Source of the DNA: Oxytricha trifallax
Taxonomy: Eukaryota; Ciliophora; Spirotrichea; Sporadotrichida; Oxytrichidae
Direction of reading: 5' to 3'
Assembly: GCA_000711775.1 (NCBI GenBank)
Contig: ARYC01000447.1
Location: forward strand, 1 to 64,000
DNA: 64,000 nt
Positions within the stretch are counted from its first letter, which is position 1. Every line of letters starts with the position of its first letter. Of the stretch, positions 1-9,979 are shown in pieces. The notes beneath the pieces are model-generated. The model did not search any database, was not told the origin of the DNA, and was given only the letters and a program-made list of their open reading frames with translations. Made by a program: the position numbers and the translations under genes.

Positions 1-105
1 CTTACCATGCTAAGTGAGGTATCGATAGAGATCTTCCTTGCTTCTAAATCTTGAGATCATTTCTTAAGCTTCAAGCCTCTTCATTGCAGTACTTATAGAT
101 TCCAT
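1..105 (-). CDS. TBE 22-kDa protein, N-terminus (partial)
   Basis: Reading the minus strand from the ATG at 105-103 gives MESISTAMKRLEAQ, closely matching MESMNDAMKRIQSQ at the start of the 22-kDa ORF of the second TBE (50615). The shared motif is FRSKEDLYRYL. Only 35 codons are in the window. The function of this TBE protein is unknown. Its promoter must lie in the 105-672 interval shared with the plus-strand ORFs. Confidence 0.85.
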
Positions 106-188
106 CCTTGTTCCTTCTCTTCTTATTGAATTTCAAATTACAATATATAGAGTTCTGGATCCTACTATTAAAAATCTTAGTATTAAAT

Positions 189-413
189 ATGGGCATCTTA
201 TAGGAGGTCAACCTGGTAAGGATACGTGGAGAAAGCTGGCAAAAGCTGTATCAAACTTCAGAGATGGAGCTCCATTTTTATCAATTTTGTTCCATTAAAT
301 TAGTACTAAATTTGTTTAAATTTAATTAGTACCGGTACTAAATTCGTTTAAATTTAATTGGTACCAATTTAATAGTACCAAAACTTAATTAGTACCAAGT
401 TCTAAACTAATGA
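189..413 (+). CDS. small ORF between TBE 22-kDa and 57-kDa genes, conserved in both TBE copies
   Basis: An ORF of 74 codons whose first half aligns with the small ORF of the second TBE (50594-50352, minus). Shared residues include KIL(V/I)LN just upstream of this ATG, then EVN, GE, L-Q-S and HFYQ followed by SIK. The ATG at 189 is the only one in frame, although the similarity begins about 30 nt upstream, so the true start may be an exon or a non-ATG. The second half runs into the GGTACC-type repeats and is not conserved. It reads in the same direction as the 57-kDa gene. Function unknown. Confidence 0.4.
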
Positions 414-485
414 GGTTTTAATGGAAAAGTTCCAAAATGGTTCAAAACCTAATTGATACCAGTACCAACTCGATTTTATACTTGG
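293..485. repeat. imperfect direct and inverted repeats in TBE intergenic region
   Basis: The units TTTAATTAGTACC, AATTGGTACCAATTTAA and ACTTAATTAGTACCAAG recur in both orientations between the divergent 22-kDa and 57-kDa genes. The second TBE has a different but analogous set (units like GTTTGAACTTAATTTGGAGG) in the same position. A role as a bidirectional promoter or transposase-binding region is inference. Confidence 0.6.
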
Positions 486-671
486 TTGGTACAAAAATCG
501 AAATTATTAAGTATGAAATTAGAAAAATTATATTTATAAACTAAGCATAAATATGATCTCTAACACCTTATATTCAACCATAATTGTTGTCGTATCAACT
601 CCTATACAGAGTGACTATAAACAGAAAAGTTATTAGAGCTTTATAATAGAAATTTAAATTTGAATTAAAAC

Positions 672-2120
672 ATGGCGTCCAACTTAAATCGTAAGGCAGT
701 TTCTCTTGGAACAGGTCAATCATTACTCAACTTTGGCTCCTCCAAGAAACCAGAAGTAATTTATATTGAAAAGGAGGTTGAGCTAAGAGCTCTAGAGTTT
801 GAAGCTGAGGTCTTTAAAATATAAGTTTAAAACAAGAAGTAGAGTGCAGAGATAGGAGTTTAAATATAAGTTGAATTGGTTGAGGAAGATAAGGAACAGC
901 AACCAATTGAAAAAATTAAAACATTTTAATGTGAAGACTGCTAAAATTTCTTCTCAACTGAGTCGAGCTTGAAGAGGCACATTAAAGAAGTACATTCTGG
1001 CAAAGCCAAGATCTATTTTAAACATGACAAAGTGGATGGAAGGTACCAATACACAACATGCATGAAGTCTTATACTCACTCAGCCAAAGTAAAGAGGCAT
1101 ATGCAAAATCACCACTTAAGTGAATTCCTAATTAAAGATAAAGAAACTTAAAAGCTTATACCTGCTAAAAGAAAAAATAACTCTCTTGAGTCAAAAAGAG
1201 AACAGGAGGAAAGGCTCAAGAGGCAGAAGCGTTTTGAATCAATGAATTAGCCAGCAAATGGTACTCTTGTAGCATGTCTTTAAGAGAGAGCTATGTATAT
1301 ACCTGCATTGAATGCAATTGATATTGAAAGCTGTATTGAAAATTACTTGCATTTTGACTTGCCAAAAAAGGCTAAGCTGATAGTGGTTGATGAGTATGCT
1401 TACAAAGTATATCCTTTCAAGTATCTAATTAAAAATGAGCAGTATCAAAATGAATTTGCAAATGAATACATAATACTGAGGGAGGCTTAGAAAAAATAGT
1501 TTAAGAACTTGCTTAGACTTGATGGAGTTATTCTTGGGCATGGCTTTGTTGCATTAAGACTGAAAAAGTTTGAAATGACTTTAAGAGAGTATCTCTATCA
1601 TAATAGATACCCAGATGATTTAAATGAGATACTGTCAGAAATGATTAAGGGTGTTTAAGAGCTCCATGAACTTGGGTATGTACATAGAGATTTGAAGCCT
1701 GAAAATGTTATGTTAAATCTCTGTCCTTTAGAAATTGTAGTCATTGATTTCAATAGAGCAATAAGATAAGAAATTGTGACTTTGGCTAAGGTGCTTGGCA
1801 CTCCAGGATACTTTCCAATCAGGGAGAAGTGGACTAATGGCTCTGTTTAATGGGATGTATGGGCAGTTGCTGCCATAATCTTAGAGTGCGATATGGAAAA
1901 TATGTCTTACTTTGGAACAAAGCACGAAAAATAATCAATAAGTTTGGCTTCTAAACATATACAACAGGAAGATGTCTGCAATGAAATTAAGAAGCTTGTA
2001 GAGATGATATTCGTGAGAGCTCCAGCTTATCCAAGATAATCGCTAGAAGACATACATGAAGCACTCAAGAGAGCTAGATTCAAGAGGTACCACAAAGATA
2101 AGCAGATAAAATTTGTTTGA
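672..2120 (+). CDS. TBE 57-kDa protein: C2H2 zinc fingers plus protein kinase-like domain
   Basis: An intact 482-aa ORF under the ciliate code. Near residues 85-105 there is a C2H2 finger (CEDCQNFFSTESSLKRH then EVH). A second finger-like repeat follows, but its first Cys is Tyr (YTTCMKSYTHSAKVKRH). The C-terminal half is kinase-like: VHRDLKPENVM carries the HRD catalytic loop and is followed by VIDFNRA, where the usual DFG is DFN, then GTPGYFP and a DVWAVA motif. No glycine-rich loop is obvious. This matches the known zinc-finger/kinase ORF of TBEs. It ends about 140 bp before the element terminus. Loss of a finger Cys suggests relaxed constraint on the second finger; the frame is otherwise open. 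Confidence 0.88.
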
Positions 2121-2199
2121 ATTAAATACAATAATACTCATTAAATATTCATTAAATTCACAAAAAACCTGCATTTTCTCTACTAACCCCAATAAGACC

Positions 2200-2262
2200 C
2201 CAACAATACCCTACAAATCAAAGCACTTATAAACCTCACTAAGGGGTTTTGGGGTTTTGATT
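2200..2262. repeat. TBE right terminal repeat and ATT target-site copy
   Basis: Telomere-like repeats (GGGG and TTTT blocks, 2243-2259) end the element. The adjacent ATT at 2260-2262 matches the ANT insertion preference; the partner copy lies outside the window. Confidence 0.85.
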
Positions 2263-2926
2263 ATTGAATGTTGAAATTTTGATTAACTCACAATCTAAAA
2301 AGTTTGAAAATCCAATAAAAAAGCTATCTTAATTGAAATAAAGACAATTAGAATCCAATTCGTTTGATTGACTAAATAGAATACACTTAAGCTAATAGAT
2401 TTGCTTTTACTCAAGAAAATAAGGAGGAAGAAATATGAAATTGGATTGGGTTCGTTGTTATTATGATATTTCTATTTACTAAGCCAAAGTTTACTGCACA
2501 AATACACAGTAATTTACAATATTACTAAATGAATGGTCCTATCTCTGCTGTATAAAAAAACTATATATCACTGATAAAGTCTGATTTCCATTATGAAAAT
2601 GACATTGATGCTAAACACTTTAATCAAAACTTAGCAAAATTCAAATGAACTCAAGCAATAATGATACACAGACCAAAGGTAAACCCATATACTTTAAATC
2701 AAAAATTTATACTGGCAAAATTTCTCTCGTGTACCAAATCAATCAATAACAAAGTCAAATACAAATTTTCACATAATTATCTCAGGAAAAATATGAATTA
2801 TTTTAGAAGTGCTTGGAAAGTAATAAATTTCCAAAGCTTAATTTAAGGATAAATAAAAAAAGAATTTCAAGTGTAAGATTTTTACAAATAAAATTAGTGG
2901 TGAAAAAACTAGAATATCAACTTTAG
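2263..2926. other. AT-rich spacer, no supported gene
   Basis: One stretch (2434-2580) reads from an ATG as about 48 codons in the ciliate code (MKLDWVRCYYDISIYQAK), but it ends at TGA and does not rejoin a frame downstream. It may be decayed transposon sequence. No terminal repeat for the neighbouring Tc1/mariner-like element could be identified here. Confidence 0.5.
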
Positions 2927-4623
2927 TCATAATTGACACCCAATAAAGGTGCATGTTTATTCAAAAAACATTTCGAGAACTGTTTTTCAAGTTGAAGCAG
3001 TAGGATTTACCAGGAATAATAGAGAATTCCTGAGAGAAGTGTCAAAAGCCTTTTTTACCCATGAGAAATCAAGATCTTAGATATGGGACGAATACTATTT
3101 AACAAGTTACTTCCTAAATAATAAGGGAATTTATTAAATCTTGTAATTAAATTACTTATTGGAGAGGCTTATTTTAGAGGTATTCCAAAACTTTCTTTTT
3201 ATATGTGCAAAAACTTTCTCAACTGGAGCCAAATCAAATTGATATGGACCCAAATAAGATATTGGGATTTTGAGTTATTTTAATTTGTGCTATGTGTAAG
3301 TACTTCAATGATAGGTCGCATTATCAATTTGAAGAACGAATTTATCTCGCCATTCTTTATCAATTAACTTCAAATGATTGCAGAGCTTAATCACAAAATA
3401 CATAAAATTTATACTATTTTTCTTACCAGAATTAACAGTGAACATGAAATTTCCATCACTAAAGGCTGCAGCGATTATATTTAAACGGCTTATTCGCTTT
3501 TAAGCTGTAGAAAATGTCTTTTTGCCCACATAACTCCAGCCTTTTAAAGGAGCGCTGTTGTGTTGAATACTACTTTCATCAATGTTTATAATAACCTTTT
3601 CTTGAAATAGATAATTTATATATGTTTTAGCGGCGAATTGATGTAGAATCCTAGTTCTTTTTGATATTGATCTATTGTCTTAGTAATAAATTCTTTTGTA
3701 GCTTAAACCCAACCTATTTTTAAGCAGTTTTGGATTTAATAAAGTGAAACCTTTCTATTGAAGGTTTAATATATTTTGCACTGCAATTATTTCAATGAAA
3801 TGAATTCATTACACTCATTGATCTGCTATTTTAAAAATAAGGAAATCCAACTACTCTATCGTCGCCTGTATAGTTTACTTTCTAGCTTTAATCTTTCTGA
3901 GCCATGACTAGAATTTGACAAAATCTAATTTAGCTTAAAGTAGCTTATCTTAAATCTTTGACATATTTACTTCTTCGTAACTGACCTATCCTTTAGCAGC
4001 TAAATAATCAAATCAGTGTCGATACTTTAAGTTAGATTAACTCTTTTCCCTTTATCTAATCTTAATGGTTTTATCGATTCCTGGGATATACTTCTTATAT
4101 CTAATGCTTAATTTTCGTTTCTAGAAAATGCTGTTTCATTGATAGTAGCCTTTAGATTTTAAATTATTTCCTTTGATTAAACAAGAATCTCTTACTTTTG
4201 CAGATCTTCTACAACTTTTGAACTTCTAACTCTTAGATGAATAAACACTGCTTTAGCAAGTAATTCTTCCAGATCATCCAACTCCAAAGAATAATTTGAA
4301 ATTTTTTCAGGTAAAAGCCCTTTTATTAAATCTGTAGGATCCGATATTTCCCATAATTAATTGCTGCCTTAAGCACTTTATTCTAATGGCTCCTCTAATT
4401 CTTTTAGTATAGTTAAATCCAAACATTCTAGCTAGGGGTCTACAGCTTATTAAGAGTTCCAAACTATTAGTTAGCTAGTTATGTAGCTCATCTCAATATT
4501 TAGAGGTACTTTGGAGTTATCATTTGAATCATGAGAGCTTTACGAAGAATTTATACTGCTTTCCAGTTGCTATTAACTCTAGGAATAAAATGATCGTATA
4601 TCTTTCTACTATGACTTTTTCAT
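2927..4623 (-). pseudogene. Tc1/mariner (IS630)-type DDE transposase, decayed
   Basis: The minus-strand frame from the ATG at 4623 is open for about 325 codons. The frame then shifts by one base at an A-run near 3645 and continues as a DDE transposase core. The three catalytic blocks are INIDESSIQHNSAP, LQIDNATYH and GPYQFDLAPVEKVFAHIKR, which fit the D-D-E layout and spacing of the IS630/Tc1/mariner superfamily. A TGA directly follows NATYH and another lies near the C-terminus. The long N-terminal extension is Gln-rich and would hold the DNA-binding part. Upstream and divergent lies a gene related to the TBE 22-kDa protein, so this belongs to a multi-gene element distinct from TBE. It could still be functional only if the frameshift and TGAs are assembly errors. 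Confidence 0.8.
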
Positions 4624-4825
4624 TTTTATCAATAATAATTCTAGTTAAAAAATTAATAATTTTAAGCCAAATAATTATTCTCTATATAGAATACCTTTGA
4701 CTTATATTTAATATCTGAATGTACAAATTATTAATTAGTTAAAAAATACACAACAAAAAATCTCTCTTCAGGGAAAGTAGCATTATCACCATAACATCTT
4801 TATAGACTTAAAATTGAATTTCAAG

Positions 4826-5641
4826 ATGGATCACAATCTTTCTCAAGTCAACGTACATTAAGTTCGTGAAAAGATAGGTTCAAAGAAAGAGCTTTATGAC
4901 TTTCTCGCTTAGGAGTGTGGGGCGTATCTCCCTAAGATGACTTGCTGTAACATTTACTTTCTCAAAGCAATTTTAAACGGTTAGAAAGAGGTAAATTAAT
5001 TCAATCCTAATTTATTTAGTACTTGAGAAGGTCTGATGTAATAGTTGCTGCTGTCCCTTAAATAGAAGGGCTTACAGCTGACGATTTCTTAGATTATGCT
5101 AGAGATAAGCCCTCACTGCTGGCCTTCTTGCCAGATCAATGTGACTGGCTTCACTTGGATAAAAAGTGGATTTGTGATATTCTACTTTCCCTTGAAAAAG
5201 ATGGTATCAACAATATGATTTATAATGCAAAAAAGAAGAGAAGAGATCGATTGGATAACACTAACAACTTAATTGTTCACATGAAGCCTGAATTTGCTTA
5301 AGCTTTGAGCGAGTCCTTGAGCTATAGTGGTAAGCTCTTAAAGACTTTACCTTTTTTTAGTTTAAAAAGGGCGCTCGGCGCATTTGATAAAATAATCTTC
5401 GCAAAGAAAAAGAAACCAGAGAGACTTAGAAGAAGTCAAAAATGAAGAACAGGCACTAAGAGGCAGCAAGTAAAAATACCTTGAAGAAAACAAAAGAATG
5501 AGAGATGAATTTGTTGACATGAAATCACAAATAGATGACCTCTCTGGATATAAATCGTTGGTTCATTAATTACATGAGAGTGGTGTAATTGATAACGAGG
5601 GCAGAGTATTGTCTAATTAATAAAATTCCTTAATGGAGTGA
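4826..5641 (+). pseudogene. TBE 22-kDa-like protein with short intron and C-terminal frameshift
   Basis: Starting at MDHNLSQVNVHQVREK, the N-terminal 60 residues resemble the TBE 22-kDa protein: SKKELYDFL versus SKEDLYRYL, then (Y/F)LPxxxxxxxxFLKA(I/L)L. A 29-nt GT-AG intron (4991-5019) restores the frame to YLRRSDVIVAAVPQ. A basic stretch (FAKKKKPERL) is followed by a one-base shift near 5430. The other frame then continues as a charged, probably coiled-coil tail to the TGA at 5639-5641. It is divergent from the transposase and convergent with the SecA-like gene. The relationship to TBE is seen in the sequence; the function is unknown. Confidence 0.65.
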
Positions 5642-5773
5642 AGAATCTGAGCCCTTGATTAATCATATAAAAAGAGTTAATTTAATCTTAATTGTTAGAA
5701 ATCTACTTAAAAACGAATTCAATCCTATTTATTGTTTAATTATCTTTCAATCACTCCCATGATCCATTTGCAA

Positions 5774-8700
5774 TCATTGTTTAAGCCTTTTAAGAGTTAC
5801 CTTTAAATTAGGTTGAGGTGCTTAAGTCCTCTTACCTGTGATTCTTCCATAGCGAGATTTTGTTGCTGGAACCTCTTATTGTACTTTCAAGTTATTCGCA
5901 ACTTATATTTTACTATTAATATTTTTCATCTTTACACTTTGTTTGATCTCTTTGAGTGTATTGTCATCTTCGCCAGCATCATAAGCGTCACTTTTCAAAT
6001 TTTGATCTATACTACTATCATAGTTTACAAAGGCACTTTCTGGTTCAATTATTTCTGTATTGCCTTAACCCTTGCATTAATTATAAGAAATAACATCATG
6101 CAACACTTTCACTCTTGCAACAGATTTATCTTCTTCTACTGCTTCAGCTTTATCCTCAGCATTTGTAACAGAGCTCTTGTGTTCTGATATGGTTTAAGTT
6201 TCTTAGATTGTTTATCTCTGGAGCTCTTCTTCAAAGAGAGTTAACTACTCTATTGAGCTGTGTTATGATAAGCGTTAATTCATACTCTTTCTAGAAAGGT
6301 AGTCTTTACTGTTTTAAGAAGCAAGAAATGAATTTTATTTCAATTCAACTTCAAACTTATCCTAAACTATTGATTGGGATTCAGGTTTGTTTAGAATAAG
6401 CTAGTTCATGCACCAAGGCTGGCAACCCAAAACTGTCTGCAGCATTGCAATCTTCATATGAATTTCATTTTCTAGGCACTACTGGTGAAGTGAAATAACC
6501 TGTTCAATTGTTTCTTTGGATCCTTGCTTATATATAATATACTTGTAGGTCCCTTTAGACATAATCTTACCACTCTTCCAATTATTTATTAAGTTGATCT
6601 TGTCGAAAAGACATCTGACACGATAAGAAAAAGACCGCCATTAAATTCAATCTCATGATTCGTTTTAAGATCGGTACCTCTTCCTTATTATTCATTAAGC
6701 AGAAACACTCCATACTATCCTTCTCCATTTTTGCTGGCAAATATTTAATCGAATTAGGCTTCAAGCTTTGTTCCTTTAACATTTTTCATTGAGAAAAATT
6801 ATACTTGTGAGTACTTGCGAAAGTAGCTTTCAATTGTTGAATAAGACTAATTGGCTACAATAATTACGGGAGTTAGCTTGCAATATTCAGCAGACAATTC
6901 AAAAATTCTCTTGCAAAAATCTGCCTAGTTTGATGATACTAATTCTTATTCCAATCTTATTCTCTTATCTCCTACTAGTGAGCTCAATTTAGGAAAAAAT
7001 ATTTCTCTTGACTTAAACGCAATTTGCAAACAGTTTGCTTCTTTAAGGCTCAAAGTTGATCCGGTAAATCCAACTAATCGTTTAGCGCAATTAAAAAATT
7101 TTAAGTTTTTCTCCATTTAGGAAATGCTCCCATCAAATAGTATCCAGTCATACTCATCAATTAGGACAATAGACCGACCCCATATATCCAAGAATTCTTG
7201 ATTTCCAAGCTGGCTCTCAAGATATTTTTGAGTTAAATAGTAAACTCCAGCTTTCTTCTCATACTGGTTTACGTTTATGTTGAGGCTAAGGCTTGTCACA
7301 AGTTGTTCAAATCGCTTTTCATCTCTTAAAATCAAATGATCATTTTTTCCAATGATAAAGACTGGTAATTATGAGGACTTGGCATAAAGAGCTGCTAATG
7401 TGGAGCAAAGTAAAGTCTTTCCATTCCCTACTCCGATATTAATAAAGCTAAATTTTGTGTCTTCCCAGAGTAGATAATTTAATGCCAGCTTCTATAGAGA
7501 GAGAAAGTCAAATCCTATAATTTGCTGAAACTTTAAAACTTAATTAGACATTTTAAATGCCTTATCTTGCATAAGCTACAAAAACTCTTTTACAGGATCA
7601 GAGTCTTTATTCAGTCTTTTAAATTGACTTAAAAGTCTACGCTTGTCTTCCTCATTAAAATCTACAGTTTTATTTGGCACATGTAGCAGTTAGTTTAGTT
7701 TCGTAAAATCTACTCGAAGACAATCCTAAATAATTCCTCTTCTTTGTCTAACACCTTTCTCTTGATATATAGAAGCGAGGTTCTTTCCTAATTAAGATAT
7801 CTCATCTAGTTTTGTAACCCAAAGTGGATTTCTTAATTTTAACTCTTGCGATAGCTTTTAAAGGTAGAGAGTGAAATCTTCCTGATCTATAAAGTCTCAT
7901 TTCTGAAAAAATATTTCTCCCATCGTGCTTATAAAGTTGTCTAGTTTTTAATAAGAGGATGCACTTGAAAGTGAACAGATTTGTATAAAATCTCCGACGA
8001 CATTGATTGGCACATGCCGAATCAGTCTTAAGCCTTAGTCTTCTTTTAGTATCTAGATAAATGGCTTACTCAGACAAAGCAAGGTATTAGGAATTAATCT
8101 AACTGCTTAAGAATCAATTTTGAACTATTGGAAAGTCCCTATCATCAATGGAATAATGCCAATATTGGACTTGTCAAGCTTGGAAAGTTCATCTTAAAAT
8201 TTTTGAAGACAATCAGGCTCGTTCATGAAGATATAATTTGAAAGGCCAAGTGCTTATTCTGTGTTTGGTCTTTATGCCAGAAGAATTAAAGCACTCTTAA
8301 GTAAGGTTTCATCTATCTCTATAATCTCATATCTGTAGTAAAGCAAAGATGAAACAAAGAGCCTCGTTTTTATTTGAAGATTTACTTGTGCTCGTTGATT
8401 AAGTTCATATATATTTCAAAACATAAACTCACAAAAATTCTCCGAACAAGCACTTTTAAGATTTTGTAGAAACTCTAGTAGGCTTTAGCTATTTCTATTA
8501 AACAACTTCCAAATGAACTCTTGTCTTTCATTAGGTTTGAGTATCATATATTCTCTAATATTGTTGAATGTGAGTTCAGATTGTATTTTAGCTCCGTAAT
8601 TTACTTGAGCATTCAGAGAGTCTCTATGATCATCAACAAATTGCTGCTCGCCTTTATAATTTCTATCCTCACTGCCACTCTTTGGCTGCGCTTTTGATTG

Positions 8701-9141
8701 ACAAGAAAGATCTTTTAATGGTTTAATTTAAGCATTATTCACTGATTTAGCAGTACTCTAAGTAGTTTTGTTTAAAATGAATTTGCTTACAAATTTTGCT
8801 AAATCTCTTGAGCCAATTAATGGCTTAAATTCTTCCAGTTCAAGTATTTTACTAATGTCATAGTTGTGAATTGGCAAAATAAGCTTAGCCTTGTCAATTA
8901 ACTCAGGGAATTGAGCGCCATCATATTTTGATCTTCTCCCTCTTTTGATTGATTTTTAGAGAGCTTCATCATTTTACTTTGTTTTCATCTCTATGGGTAA
9001 AAGACTTTACAGATCTACACTTTGTGTGAGTTCGTTATCATTTAATCCTTCTTAAACTTTTAACATTGAAGGTTCAAGTAAAAGATTTTGCAATTAAGAG
9101 TTGTCGAATGGTTTTAAGATGGCGGGTTGAATTGAGTTCAT
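5774..9141 (-). pseudogene. SecA-like DEAD-type ATPase carried by the mobile element, disrupted
   Basis: About 1,120 codons on the minus strand from MNSIQPAILKPFDN. In order: a Gln/Ser-rich N-terminus; a central ATPase with NIGVGNGKTLLCSTLAALYA (Walker A, like the GxGKTL of SecA), VFIIGKNDHLILRD, and SIVLIDEYDWILFDG (Walker B, DEYD); a second helicase lobe with GRGTDLKT and QIIGRVVRL, resembling the GTDIKL and QLRGRxGR motifs of SecA motor domains; and a long charged tail ending at the TGA at 5776-5774. Two in-frame TGA codons lie near 8420 and 7893, and one frameshift near 6560, so the copy is broken. The SecA-like assignment rests on motif order and spacing; the role in transposition is unknown. 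It converges on the 22-kDa-like gene. Confidence 0.65.
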
Positions 9142-9289
9142 AATTTAGGCGGCTAATTTAGTTAACTTAAATATTTAAATTTAATAGACTTAATTAAAAA
9201 ACGCGCGCTTTTATATTAATTCTTAATTGATTTTTGCCATACTTAATTCAAAAATTGCCCCATTTGGAAGTCTTTTTCTCGATTTGAGT

Positions 9290-9847
9290 ATCTGAAAAAA
9301 TCCTGCTTTAGTCCGAGCTATTCCCGTATAAGATTACATGGTCCTCTGGGGTGAAGTTCAAAATTAGAGATGCAATCTATGTAAGATTAGCCATTTCTGG
9401 GCAAAGATAGGGATGTCATATTTTACTGAGAATTATACAAGAAGAAAGATTTAAAATGACATGAAAAGAAAATGGGGGAAGGAATTTTCTAGTGTTTATA
9501 TCAACTACAAGTTCAATGACTAATCTTAGACAGGAAATTCCTCAGCTTGATAGGATTTAAAAATCTTAAGAATACCATAGTAAGATTTATTTGCTCTCTG
9601 AGATTGTTTAAAAGTAATTAAGACGACTTAATGGTAATATAATTATAATTCTCTCAAATTTTAAATTAAAGTTGATAATTATTTTGCAGGCTATACAGTT
9701 TTGAAGCTCTACCCTTCAACGATATTAGATCTGGAAGCTCTTCTGTTAAGGAATAAAGTAAAAGGACTAATTAAAAGAAGAAGCACTTATGTTTTAAGAG
9801 AAATGAATAATTCTTTGAAACTTTTAGGCTTATATTAATTTAGATGA
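9290..9847 (+). CDS. unknown gene, 3' part, with one IES and one intron
   Basis: An open frame enters after a TGA near 9285 without an in-frame ATG, so the 5' end is missing or is another MDS. Coding begins around SELFPYKITWSSGVKF. A 60-bp IES is bounded by the pointer AATGAC (9455-9460 and 9515-9520); collapsing it removes a TGA and gives RFKMTNLRQEIPQ. A 56-nt intron (9634-9689, GT..AG) joins LRRLNG to YTVLKLYPSTILDLEALLL. The frame stops at TGA 9845-9847 after LGLYQFR. It is basic and helical in character, without a recognised domain. The next gene starts 130 bp downstream. Confidence 0.6.
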
Positions 9848-9979
9848 CTTAAATATTCATTTCCTTGAATTTAAATTCTCTTTTAATTTGACTCATGGGG
9901 TTTTAGTATATTATAGGGGGTCTAGACCTAAAGTTAATAAGTGAAATAACCTCACAATTTACTGAATATACATGATAGT

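Larger units (their letters stand above)
1..2259. mobile_element. TBE transposon, right part (left end outside window)
   Basis: The right end reads GGGGTTTTGGGGTTTTG, the C4A4-type terminus of TBE elements, and is followed by ATT (2260-2262), which fits the ANT target duplication. The interior carries the start of a 22-kDa ORF on the minus strand and an intact 57-kDa zinc-finger/kinase ORF on the plus strand, the same relative order as in the complete element at 48440-52593. The transposase half lies outside the window. TBEs are known Tc1/mariner-class germline transposons of Oxytricha, eliminated during macronuclear development. Confidence 0.93.
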
